DNA of 64,000 nt, from contig NZ_CP093384.1 in NCBI RefSeq assembly GCF_022655055.1, positions 1,674,001 through 1,738,000 on the forward strand. The letters run 5' to 3'. The notes beneath the pieces are model-generated. The model was not told where the DNA came from. It made no database searches and saw only the letters and a list, made by a program, of their open reading frames with translations. The stretch comes from Vagococcus sp. CY52-2 (GTDB lineage Bacteria > Bacillota > Bacilli > Lactobacillales > Vagococcaceae). The position numbers and the translations under genes were made by a program. This document shows positions 48,801 to 57,568 of this stretch, in pieces (position 1 is the stretch's first letter; each line of letters opens with the position of its first letter).

Positions 48801-49426
48801 TCTGTAATAGTCGTATCTGAACCAAATCCTAATGCTCTAACTAATACTGTTAAAGGAATTTTTCTTGTTCTATCAATACGAGCATAAGAAAGGTTTTTCG
48901 CGTCTGTTTCAAGTTCTAACCATGCACCACGGTTAGGAATAACAGTTGTTCCAAACCCCTCATGTCCATTTTTTTCTTTCTTCTCATTGAAATAAACTCC
49001 GGGTGATCTTACTAACTGTGATACCACTACACGCTCAGCACCATTGATAATAAATGTTCCCATCTCTGTCATTAGCGGGAAATCTCCAAAGAACACTTCT
49101 TGTGACTTGATTTCTCCTGTCACTTGATTATCCAAACGTAATGTTACGTGGATAGGAGCTGAGTAGTTAGCATCATGCGCACGAGCTTCCTCAACTGTAT
49201 ACTTTGGTTCTTTCATTTCGTAATCGACAAATTCTAATGATAATTTATCACTAAAATCTGTAATTGGCATAATGTCCTCAAACATTTCGCGCAAACCTTC
49301 ATCTAAAAACCACTTATAAGAATCAGTTTGAATTTCAATTAAGTTTGGCAATTCTAGTACTTCACTAATCCTAGAATAGCTACGTCTTTCTCGGTGTTTT
49401 CCGTATTTCACTACGTGTCCAACCAA
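45851..49426 (-). CDS. rpoB: RNA polymerase subunit beta
   Basis: The 1191-residue beta subunit has the rifampicin-region sequence [20 protein letters not shown] followed by [14 protein letters not shown], and later [15 protein letters not shown] and [22 protein letters not shown] place the start at TTG 49424-49426 ([16 protein letters not shown]), because GAGGGGTGA lies 5 nt upstream and relatives begin at this GHVVKYG segment. The frame is open nine codons further to 49453 with no support. The rifampicin cluster keeps the sensitive-type residues S, D, H, R and S. Confidence 0.97.
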   Translation of the reverse strand: MVGHVVKYGKHRERRSYSRISEVLELPNLIEIQTDSYKWFLDEGLREMFEDIMPITDFSDKLSLEFVDYEMKEPKYTVEEARAHDANYSAPIHVTLRLDNQVTGEIKSQEVFFGDFPLMTEMGTFIINGAERVVVSQLVRSPGVYFNEKKEKNGHEGFGTTVIPNRGAWLELETDAKNLSYARIDRTRKIPLTVLVRALGFGSDTTITEIFGESESLQLTIEKDIHKNSSDSRTEEALKDVYERLRPGEPKTAESSRNLLNSRFFDPKRYDLAAVGRYKVNKKLSLKTRLLNQTLAETLVDPETGEILVEKGTVITHTVMDELEKHLDNGLNNETYYPSEDGVVTEPMTVQVIKVVSPKDPERVVNVIGNGQLDADVRTIRPADIVATISYFLNLMEDIGKVDDIDHLGNRRIRSVGELLQNQFRIGLSRMERVVRERMSIQDTETLTPQQLINIRPVVASMKEFFGSSQLSQFMDQTNPLGELTHKRRLSALGPGGLTRDRAGYEVRDVHYSHYGRMCPIETPEGPNIGLINSLSSYAKVNKYGFIETPYRRVDRETKRVTEHIDYLTADEEDHYMVAQANSPLNEDGTFAEDVVMARIQSENLEVSVDKVDYMDVSPKQVVAVATACIPFLENDDSNRALMGANMQRQAVPLIQPRSPLVGTGMEYKAAHDSGAALLCKHDGVVEYVDAREVRVRRNDGALDKYNVIKFHRSNAGTSYNQRPIVRKGEIVERGDTLADGSSMEEGEMALGQNVLVAFMTWEGYNYEDAIIMSRRLVKDDVYTSIHIEEYESEARDTKLGPEEITRELPNVGEDALKNLDEMGIIRIGAEVKDGDLLVGKVTPKGVTELSAEERLLHAIFGEKAREVRDTSLRVPHGGGGIVHDVKIFTREGGDELSPGVNMLVRVYIVQKRKIHEGDKMAGRHGNKGVVSRIMPEEDMPFLPDGTPVDIMLNPLGVPSRMNIGQVLELHLGMAARSLNIHVATPVFDGANEEDVWSTVEEAGLARDAKTVLYDGRTGEPFDNRISVGVMYMLKLAHMVDDKLHARSIGPYSLVTQQPLGGKAQFGGQRFGEMEVWALEAYGAAYTLQEILTYKSDDVVGRVKTYESIVKGEPIQKPGVPESFRVLVKELQALGLDMRVLDADDQEIELRDMDDEDDDLITVDALAKYAKEQEEKALAEKSLKDAQENQE

Positions 49427-49530
49427 ATTAGTCACCCCTCTGAGTTTTTTCAAAAATACCTTATGTTACAAATGTTAAAAAAATATAACAATTTCATTAC
49501 TTATCTGTTTTAAAGTAAAAAAAAACCAAA

Positions 49531-49570
49531 AATAGATGGTGAACATATCTCGATATGGTCTATCTATCTT
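49531..49570 (-). promoter_or_regulatory. hairpin in the rpoB leader, lacto-rpoB-like
   Basis: ATAGAT (49532-49537) with ATCTAT (49562-49567), and CATAT (49544-49548) with ATATG (49553-49557), form a bulged stem-loop about 100 nt before rpoB. A conserved lacto-rpoB RNA motif is known from this position in lactic acid bacteria. Location and shape fit; I cannot verify the consensus. Confidence 0.5.
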
Positions 49571-49651
49571 TGTTTTCCTATAAAATAAAGGCTGATGGAC
49601 AATATTTCATCACCTTTCACATTTAAAACATAAAGGTTTCTGCAACTAACC

Positions 49652-49680
49652 ATTTTAGCCTATAAAAGTAAAAATGTCAA
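49652..49680 (-). promoter_or_regulatory. rpoBC promoter
   Basis: On the minus strand TTGACA (49680-49675), a 17-bp spacer and TAAAAT (49657-49652) predict a start near 49645. This gives a leader of about 220 nt ahead of the TTG start of rpoB. Confidence 0.75.
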
Positions 49681-49689
49681 CATAAAAAT

Positions 49690-49720
49690 AAAATAAAAAA
49701 AAGCTAGAATTTCTTCTAGC
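49690..49720 (-). terminator. terminator directly upstream of the rpoBC promoter
   Basis: GCTAGAA (49703-49709) pairs with TTCTAGC (49714-49720). On the minus strand eight T follow. It ends whatever is transcribed from the 49721-50134 stretch or from the rsmC-like gene. Confidence 0.85.
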
Positions 49721-50134
49721 CTCTCCCCCATAAAACAATCCCTCATAACAAACTGACCCGTAACTATTTTTCCCCTACAAAAAACAATTACATGAGTTAA
49801 TTATTCAAGACTGGCGTTCCAATATGCTTTCTAAATGCATTCCCCTTAACAGACATTAGATAAGCCATTAAATGTTATTTTGTTTTCATTATATTTAAAC
49901 CATTAACTTGTATGCCCTTACCCATACTTGTATAGTGTTCCAAACACTTGGTCTTCCTTATAGACATAAAAGGTCAATAAGTTTTATAATAAACCATCAC
50001 TAAACGGAACTGCAATTTCATTATAATGATTTTCTATACTTTTTTTATCCCACTTTTTTCCTATGCATATGCAAACCGTTCGTTTAATCGTTTTTGAATA
50101 CTGTTTCTTATAATTCAATGTTCGTGTTTTATTT
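49721..50134 (-). other. unexplained 414-bp gap, possible small RNA or long 3' region
   Basis: No convincing gene is present. On the minus strand TTGCAG-18-TATTAT (near 50010-49980) could be a promoter. Local hairpins follow: AGTGTT-TGG-AACACT, GTATG...CATAC and ATGC...GCAT. A terminator stands at the end. A 23-codon open frame (49797-49868) lacks a ribosome site. Confidence 0.35.
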
Positions 50135-50737
50135 TTATGATTTATAACTTTTGAAAATATAATATCCTTTCGAACTCGTCACTACTTCAACTTGTCCAAA
50201 GACTTCTTCCATCTTTTTCTTTGCACTTGGTGCACCTTGTTTTTTCTGAATAACAATCGTTAAAGTACCTTTTTGTTGTAAATGTTCCTTAGCTCCTTCA
50301 ATAATACTATGAACAATTTTTTTTCCAGCACGTATTGGTGGATTACTTACAATCGCTGCAAAATCTTTTTTTGTTACATTCTCATAAACGCTTGATTCAT
50401 ATACTTCAATATTTTCAATTTTATTTAAACTAGCATTTTCCTTAGCTAATTCCATTGCTCTTTCATTCACATCAACCATATGAACAACTCGTTTGGTTGA
50501 ATGAGCCAAAGATAAACCAATAGGACCATATCCACAACCGACATCTAAAATTTCTCCTCTAGGGATATCTTCATCTGAAAAAGCTTCTATTAAAAGACGT
50601 GACCCAAAGTCCACTGTATTTCTTGAAAACACATTACTATCCGTTACAAATTGATATGTTTCACCTAATAATGGGTATGTCCATGTTTTTCTATCATGAG
50701 CCGTTTCTGGTTTATGCGTATAATAATGGGCACTCAT
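50135..50737 (-). CDS. RsmC-like class I methyltransferase (YbxB type)
   Basis: A 200-residue SAM-dependent methyltransferase of the RsmC/RlmG fold (MTS domain). The SAM motif is ILDVGCGYGPIGLSLA, and the catalytic NPPI sits in VSNPPIRAGKKIVHSIIEGA, typical of guanine-N2 rRNA methylases. The B. subtilis homologue ybxB lies directly upstream of rpoB, as here. The exact rRNA target is not established by sequence. It starts 4 bp after the SGNH hydrolase gene. Confidence 0.88.
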   Translation of the reverse strand: MSAHYYTHKPETAHDRKTWTYPLLGETYQFVTDSNVFSRNTVDFGSRLLIEAFSDEDIPRGEILDVGCGYGPIGLSLAHSTKRVVHMVDVNERAMELAKENASLNKIENIEVYESSVYENVTKKDFAAIVSNPPIRAGKKIVHSIIEGAKEHLQQKGTLTIVIQKKQGAPSAKKKMEEVFGQVEVVTSSKGYYIFKSYKS

Positions 50738-50741
50738 TTTT

Positions 50742-51305
50742 TCACACTCTTTCTTTAATTGTTTCTACTATTAATTTTGCTAACAAATCATAACCCTCAT
50801 CTGAGAAATGAAGCCCGTCTGGTTCTAAAAAACGCGTTGGAGCTTCTGAAACAATCATCTCTTTTAGTATATCAATATAACGAATATTAAATGTTTTCGC
50901 AACACGTTGAGCCGCATTATTATATTGCATTAATTCAACTAAAGGACGTTCATCACGATACATCATTTGATGGGCATAAGGTGGGCCAATCAGTACGACC
51001 TTTTTTGCCCCAATCTGTTCCACTAAATAAGTTAAATTCTCTTCATATTGTAATAATGAAATACCTGAACGTTTTTCAGCATCATTAGCACCAAAAAAGA
51101 TGGTCACAATATCTGGTTCATAAAAAATAACATGTTCTTTAAACCGACTTAACGCTCCTTTAGTTGTATCACCAGGAATACCAGCATTAATAATTTCTAT
51201 TTTAGTATTGAGTAGTCGCTTAATTTTAGTATTCAATACAATATCAATTTCACCATTTCTATAGCCAGCTGTGATACTATCACCAAATAATATGATTTTT
51301 TTCAT
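50742..51305 (-). CDS. SGNH/GDSL-type hydrolase
   Basis: A 187-residue cytoplasmic esterase or lipase of the SGNH superfamily. Block I is ILFGDSITAGY with the nucleophile Ser. GIPGDTT provides the block II Gly, GANDA block III, and DGLHFSDEGYD carries the catalytic Asp and His. There is no signal peptide. The substrate is unknown; enterococcal relatives are annotated as acyl hydrolases or arylesterases. It is first of a two-gene unit with the RsmC-like gene and diverges from the thioesterase. Confidence 0.88.
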   Translation of the reverse strand: MKKIILFGDSITAGYRNGEIDIVLNTKIKRLLNTKIEIINAGIPGDTTKGALSRFKEHVIFYEPDIVTIFFGANDAEKRSGISLLQYEENLTYLVEQIGAKKVVLIGPPYAHQMMYRDERPLVELMQYNNAAQRVAKTFNIRYIDILKEMIVSEAPTRFLEPDGLHFSDEGYDLLAKLIVETIKERV

Positions 51306-51396
51306 CTTTCAAACCTCATTTCCTTATCTCAGCGTTTATCTATGATATAATCAGTTAGACTTTATAATATCATACCACGAAAAAGGAGTTTTTAAC

Positions 51397-51939
51397 GTGT
51401 TTGTACCATTACCTAACGAAAAAAAATGTAAAGAGTCTTACGCTATCCAAACACATCGCGTTTTTCCAAATGATCTTAACTCGTTTGGTGCGTTATTTGG
51501 AGGGAAATTGATGGCGTTAATTGACGACACGGCTTCTATCGCTGTATCGCGTCATTGCCGTATTCCAACAATGACTGCCTCAACAGATAGTTTAGATTTT
51601 TTACATCCAATCTATGAAAATGATGCTGTAACGGTTGAAGCATATGTTTCAGGTACAGGAAAAAAATCGATGGAAGTTTTTGTCAAAGTAACTGGCGAAG
51701 ACTTAAACACAGGACAACACTATTTAGCTGCAACATGTTTTATGACGTTTGTTGTCGTAAAAGTGGATGAGACATTTACAAGCGTTCCTGCGATTATACC
51801 TGAATCTATTGAAGAAAAAATGATTCATAAAGGATACAAAAAAAGACGCGAAAATAGATTAAGAGAATTGTCATTTAATAAAGAATTAGGTCAATATATC
51901 ACTCAACAATTACCCAATTTGATTGAAGATAATAAGTAG
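51397..51939 (+). CDS. acyl-CoA thioesterase, hotdog fold (YkhA-like)
   Basis: A 180-residue hotdog-fold thioesterase of the YciA/BFIT/YkhA group, which hydrolyses acyl-CoAs. Key features are HRVFPNDLNSFGALFGGKLM with the conserved Asn and Gly-Gly, the long helix ALIDDTASIAVSRHC, and TASTDSLDFLHPI. The C-terminal 40 residues are basic and helical. Translation starts at GTG 51397 behind AAAAAGGAG. coaA follows after 12 bp, so CoA use and CoA synthesis are cotranscribed. Confidence 0.9.
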   Translation: MFVPLPNEKKCKESYAIQTHRVFPNDLNSFGALFGGKLMALIDDTASIAVSRHCRIPTMTASTDSLDFLHPIYENDAVTVEAYVSGTGKKSMEVFVKVTGEDLNTGQHYLAATCFMTFVVVKVDETFTSVPAIIPESIEEKMIHKGYKKRRENRLRELSFNKELGQYITQQLPNLIEDNK

Positions 51940-51951
51940 AGGATACTGTTT

Positions 51952-52875
51952 ATGGATGAAAAAACGAATTTCTATCATTTAACTCGTGATGAATGGCAAA
52001 GCTTTTATCGTAATGGAACAGCGCCTCTAACAGATGAAGAACTACAACAAATTAAAAGCTATAATGACACTATCTCATTACAAGATGTGCAAGATATTTA
52101 TATTCCGCTAACTCATTTAATCAATATTTATATGAAAGAGTACGAATCCCTCCATCTTAGTAAAGGATTATTTATGCAAAAATTTTTACCTTCCTCTCCC
52201 TTTATTATTGGGGTTGCTGGTAGTGTAGCTGTTGGAAAAAGTACGACAGCTCGTTTGTTACAAATGATGCTCTCCCGTATTTTTAAGCGACGTCATGTCC
52301 AACTGATTACAACAGACGGATTTTTATATTCAACGGATGAACTAACCAAACAAGGTATTTTAAATAAAAAAGGATTTCCTGAGAGTTATGACATGGAAAA
52401 ATTACTATCTTTTTTAAATGCTGTTAAAAATGGTGGAGATAATTTAAAAATTCCTATCTATTCTCATGAGATTTATGATATTATTCCTGGAGAATTTGAA
52501 ACAATTTCGCAGCCAGATATCTTAATAGTCGAAGGGATTAACGTCTTGCAATCACCAGCCAACCAACACATTTATATCAGTGACTTCTTCGACTTTTCAG
52601 TCTATGTTGATGCCGATCCAAAACTGATTGAAAGTTGGTATTTAAAACGCTTTGAAGATTTATTGGTTCTTGCAAAAAATGATAAAACTAATTATTATTA
52701 TGAATATGCTAATGGTCCGCGTGAAGATGCATTAGCAATGGCTCGTCGTGTGTGGAAAGATGTCAATCTAAAAAACCTCAATGAGTTCATTTTGCCAACT
52801 CGTAGTCGTGCAGATGTTATTTTACATAAAGCACTAAACCACGAGATTGATGAAATTTATTTACGTAAGTTTTAA
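51952..52875 (+). CDS. coaA: pantothenate kinase, type I
   Basis: CoaA phosphorylates pantothenate, the first step of coenzyme A synthesis. The 307-residue protein has the P-loop GVAGSVAVGKSTTARLLQ (about residues 83-100), TTDGFLYS, KGFPESYD, the pantothenate-site PIYSHEIYDI and VEGINVLQ. The YYYEYANG segment near residue 242 is also typical. Downstream steps are encoded by coaB and coaC at 16.5-17.8 kb. Confidence 0.96.
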   Translation: MDEKTNFYHLTRDEWQSFYRNGTAPLTDEELQQIKSYNDTISLQDVQDIYIPLTHLINIYMKEYESLHLSKGLFMQKFLPSSPFIIGVAGSVAVGKSTTARLLQMMLSRIFKRRHVQLITTDGFLYSTDELTKQGILNKKGFPESYDMEKLLSFLNAVKNGGDNLKIPIYSHEIYDIIPGEFETISQPDILIVEGINVLQSPANQHIYISDFFDFSVYVDADPKLIESWYLKRFEDLLVLAKNDKTNYYYEYANGPREDALAMARRVWKDVNLKNLNEFILPTRSRADVILHKALNHEIDEIYLRKF

Positions 52876-52909
52876 TAAAATTAATATATAGAAAGAAAAG
52901 GTGAAGTAA

Positions 52910-54463
52910 GTGACGAAAGTATCTGAACTTAAAGATATGGAAAAGATTATAGTGTTAGATTTTGGTAGCCAGTACAATCAATTAATTACGCGACGTATTC
53001 GTGAATTGGGTGTATTCTCAGAATTATTGAGCCACAAAATCACTGCAGCAGAAATCAAAGAAATTGCTCCTAAGGGAATTGTTTTCTCTGGTGGGCCAAA
53101 TAGTGTCTATGATGAAGGAAGTTTTAACATTGATCCAGAAATATTTGAATTAGGGATTCCTATTTTAGGTATTTGTTACGGTATGCAATTAATGACACAT
53201 AAATTAGGTGGCGTTGTATCTGAAGCTAACAGCCGTGAGTACGGTAAAGCTATGTTGTCTTTAACAACTGAATCAACTTTATTTGATTCTTTACCAAAAG
53301 AACAACAAGTTTGGATGAGTCATGGTGATTTAGTGACAGAAGTTCCTGAAGGATTTACTGTTACAGCGACAAGTGAAAACTGCCCAATCTCCGCTATGGA
53401 AAATCATGCGAAAAAAATGTATGCTGTTCAGTTCCATCCAGAAGTTCGTCATTCAATCAATGGTAATGACATGCTACGTCAATTTGCTTTTGACATCTGT
53501 GGATGTAAAGGGGATTGGTCAATGGATAGCTTTATCGATATTGAAACTGCTAAAATCCGCGAACAAGTTGGCGATAAAAAAGTCTTACTTGCTTTATCAG
53601 GTGGGGTTGATTCAAGTGTTGTTGGGGTATTATTACAACGCGCGATTGGGGATCAATTAACTTGTATCTTTGTTGATCATGGTCTATTACGTAAAGGTGA
53701 AGCAGAACAAGTAATGGAAAGTTTAGGTGGAAAATTTGGCTTAAATATCATTAAAGTGGATGCAAAAGATCGCTTCTTGGATAAATTAAAGGGTGTATCT
53801 GACCCTGAACAAAAACGTAAAATCATCGGTAATGAATTTATCTACTTATTTGATGATGAAGCAGCAAAACTTGATGGGATTGAATTCTTAGCTCAAGGAA
53901 CACTTTATACAGATGTTATCGAAAGTGGAACTGACACAGCTGAAGTGATTAAATCACATCATAACGTTGGTGGACTTCCTGAGGATATGGCGTTCAAATT
54001 AATTGAACCATTAAACACATTATTTAAAGACGAAGTTCGTGCCTTAGGTACTGAACTTGGCATGCCTGACTCAATTGTATGGCGTCAACCATTCCCAGGT
54101 CCTGGTTTAGGAATCCGTGTCTTAGGCGAAATTACTGAAGAAAAATTAGAAATCGTGCGTGAAAGTGACGCTATCTTACGTGAAGAAATCGCAAATGCTG
54201 GTTTAGATCGTGACATTTGGCAATACTTTACTGTTTTACCAGGTATCCGTTCTGTTGGGGTTATGGGAGACGGTCGTACTTATGACTACACTATCGGTAT
54301 CCGCGCGATTACATCTATTGATGGTATGACTGCTGACTTTGCTCGTATTGATTGGGACTTACTACAAAAAATCTCAGTACGTATCGTAAATGAAGTCGAT
54401 CACGTTAACCGTATCGTGTATGATATTACAAGTAAACCACCTGCAACTGTAGAGTGGGAATAA
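52910..54463 (+). CDS. guaA: GMP synthase (glutamine-hydrolysing)
   Basis: GuaA converts XMP to GMP with glutamine and ATP. The 517-residue protein has the class I amidotransferase domain first ([19 protein letters not shown], nucleophile in [15 protein letters not shown] triad). The ATP-pyrophosphatase P-loop [10 protein letters not shown] follows, and then the dimerisation domain ending PATVEWE. The start is probably GTG 52910 (AAAGGTGAAG upstream); an in-frame ATG lies nine codons in. No guanine riboswitch is seen in the short gap after coaA. Confidence 0.96.
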   Translation: MTKVSELKDMEKIIVLDFGSQYNQLITRRIRELGVFSELLSHKITAAEIKEIAPKGIVFSGGPNSVYDEGSFNIDPEIFELGIPILGICYGMQLMTHKLGGVVSEANSREYGKAMLSLTTESTLFDSLPKEQQVWMSHGDLVTEVPEGFTVTATSENCPISAMENHAKKMYAVQFHPEVRHSINGNDMLRQFAFDICGCKGDWSMDSFIDIETAKIREQVGDKKVLLALSGGVDSSVVGVLLQRAIGDQLTCIFVDHGLLRKGEAEQVMESLGGKFGLNIIKVDAKDRFLDKLKGVSDPEQKRKIIGNEFIYLFDDEAAKLDGIEFLAQGTLYTDVIESGTDTAEVIKSHHNVGGLPEDMAFKLIEPLNTLFKDEVRALGTELGMPDSIVWRQPFPGPGLGIRVLGEITEEKLEIVRESDAILREEIANAGLDRDIWQYFTVLPGIRSVGVMGDGRTYDYTIGIRAITSIDGMTADFARIDWDLLQKISVRIVNEVDHVNRIVYDITSKPPATVEWE

Positions 54464-54600
54464 AATTGTTATTTTATATAACAATAAATACTTACACATA
54501 GCTTATACATCAACATCTATAAAAATAAAACCGTCATATATTTATACCTATTTTCATAATATGGCATTAACTTTTTATCATTTATTGGGGAACAAACTGA

Positions 54601-54630
54601 AACACTTACCTTAAGTTGGTAGGTGTTTTT
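54601..54630 (+). terminator. terminator downstream of guaA
   Basis: AACACTTACC (54601-54610) pairs with GGTAGGTGTT (54618-54627) with one G-T pair, followed by a T-rich tail. It is 137 bp past the stop, and I see nothing else in between. Confidence 0.75.
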
Positions 54631-54641
54631 GTTTATAAAAA

Positions 54642-54667
54642 ATACCATCTAAATTAATAGATGGTAT
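54642..54667 (-). terminator. terminator of the HNH nuclease gene
   Basis: ATACCATCTA (54642-54651) pairs with TAGATGGTAT (54658-54667). On the minus strand TTTTTT follows. Confidence 0.8.
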
Positions 54668-54713
54668 CAAAATAAATTATATTATTATCTTTCATATAGA
54701 TAAAAAGTTACAT

Positions 54714-55850
54714 TTAAATTATATTTTTAACATAATAAATTTTTCTATGTATCTTCATAAATTGTTTTTGCTTATCACTCATTTTGATTTGCATGTCTTT
54801 GTGTATCCCTAGTGAATCATAGTGTTCTTCTTTTATTTTACTTGATATTAATACATTACCATCATCATCAAAACTTATCAAGTATTTATCAAATAACTTA
54901 TCATGGTTAGCACATAATAAAAGTATATTATTAATATCTCCTCTTATATTATATCCAAATTTAGTAATAATTTCTTTTTTGTCAGAATCCCTCCAAGGAA
55001 TAATATGAGAAGCTATCAATAGTTCAGGATAATTTATTTCACATAATTGACAGCTTCTAAATTTTTTTAAAATTGCATTTCTTACTACGTCCTGACCTAC
55101 TCTCGAATTAATTTTTCTTTCGATAGTGCCTGTTGTATATATAGATTCGGTTTCTTCCACATAATCTTCAAAAAGAAGCTCATTTCGTATATCACTATTC
55201 GAGTCCCTACCATTGCTTTCTAAAAAATTAACCCAAGATTCTGGAGCATATTTTTGACTATTTTCTATACCTATGGTTAAAGAGTTTAACCATTCTCTTG
55301 TAACTATTGTCGTCGAATCTATTGTAAATAAAAATTTATAATTATCAATAACACCATTTCCAGATTGGATTTTTATATTTTTGCAAACCTCTTCCAATTT
55401 TTTATTTTTAACAAAAGGATACGCAATCCCCATATATCTATAGTTACGACCTTTATCACCAATTTTTTCAAAATAAAAACATGGGAATATTTTTATCAAG
55501 TTACCAGAATATACCTGTTCAAATAATCCTTTCACATTTATATTACCTTTATGCTTAGTTTCTGAATAGTGTTTATTAGCTACTCTTTGATCACCATAAT
55601 AAGTTAACACACTATTAGAAATATCAAACTTATCGGGATATTCATGGAAATTAGCTGGGTTACTTAGTAAAACAATATATGCTATTTCTTTGTCCTGATT
55701 TACTTTCGACCTCATTCCTCCCGAATTACCTACTCCTAATAGACGAGTAATGGGATCATCTCCGACATGTCCTTTGTTTCCTCCTTGATAGATAAATCCA
55801 GGAATTAATGAAGCAGTAGATAATTCATTAAAATGTATTGTGTTTTTCAT
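54714..55850 (-). CDS. HNH endonuclease, candidate modification-dependent restriction enzyme
   Basis: A 378-residue protein with a C-terminal HNH nuclease domain (about residues 265-340). A Cys pair, CQLCEINYPELLIASHIIPW, holds the catalytic His, and NILLLCANHDKLFDK completes the fold. The first 200 residues form a separate domain that I cannot name (FIYQGGNKGHVGDDPITRLL, SVLTYYGDQR, then IFPCFYFEKIG and GRNYRYMGIAYPF). Such a reader-plus-HNH layout is typical of McrA-like enzymes that cut modified DNA, and no methyltransferase lies beside it. The gene is more AT-rich than its neighbours and lies next to IS debris, which suggests transfer. Confidence 0.75.
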   Translation of the reverse strand: MKNTIHFNELSTASLIPGFIYQGGNKGHVGDDPITRLLGVGNSGGMRSKVNQDKEIAYIVLLSNPANFHEYPDKFDISNSVLTYYGDQRVANKHYSETKHKGNINVKGLFEQVYSGNLIKIFPCFYFEKIGDKGRNYRYMGIAYPFVKNKKLEEVCKNIKIQSGNGVIDNYKFLFTIDSTTIVTREWLNSLTIGIENSQKYAPESWVNFLESNGRDSNSDIRNELLFEDYVEETESIYTTGTIERKINSRVGQDVVRNAILKKFRSCQLCEINYPELLIASHIIPWRDSDKKEIITKFGYNIRGDINNILLLCANHDKLFDKYLISFDDDGNVLISSKIKEEHYDSLGIHKDMQIKMSDKQKQFMKIHRKIYYVKNII

Positions 55851-56080
55851 ATTTAAATCTCCAAACTATATAGTTTCTACCAAGAATCTTCTAACATTTA
55901 TACTAAGGTTTTAAATATTAAAATTTGTTTTATAATCTATAATATCTTAGAAAAATTACTAACTATTTTTATCTACACTTCAGTATACAATTTCCTTATT
56001 TAAAACTCCATAAAACAAGTAGTAATATTAATTTTTTTAAATAAGAGAATCAATATAACACTATATAATAATTATAAAAA
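55851..56080. other. AT-rich intergenic stretch, nothing recognised
   Basis: Some 230 bp of very AT-rich sequence lies between the HNH gene start and the terminator of the truncated bgl gene. It must hold the HNH promoter, but no convincing -35/-10 pair or other element stands out. Confidence 0.5.
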
Positions 56081-56116
56081 ATAAAGGAAGAGAAAAAATT
56101 TTTTCTCTTCCTTTAT
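56081..56116 (-). terminator. terminator of the truncated bgl gene
   Basis: A perfect 16-bp stem (ATAAAGGAAGAGAAAA, 56081-56096, with 56101-56116) has a 4-nt loop. It works in either direction. Confidence 0.75.
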
Positions 56117-56133
56117 ACTTACATAACACTTTA

Positions 56134-57515
<1,382 letters not shown>

Positions 57516-57530
57516 ATGAAAATATAAAAA

Positions 57531-57557
57531 AATCCTCTGACTTTTTGCCAGAGGATT
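57531..57557 (-). terminator. terminator of adhE
   Basis: AATCCTCTG (57531-57539) pairs with CAGAGGATT (57549-57557). On the minus strand a T-run follows. Confidence 0.85.
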
Positions 57558-57568
57558 CAATCATTCAT

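Noticed and set aside
49797-49868. 23-codon minus-strand open frame starting MAYLMSVKGN
   Set aside because: No ribosome site upstream and no conserved feature; kept only as part of the unexplained gap.
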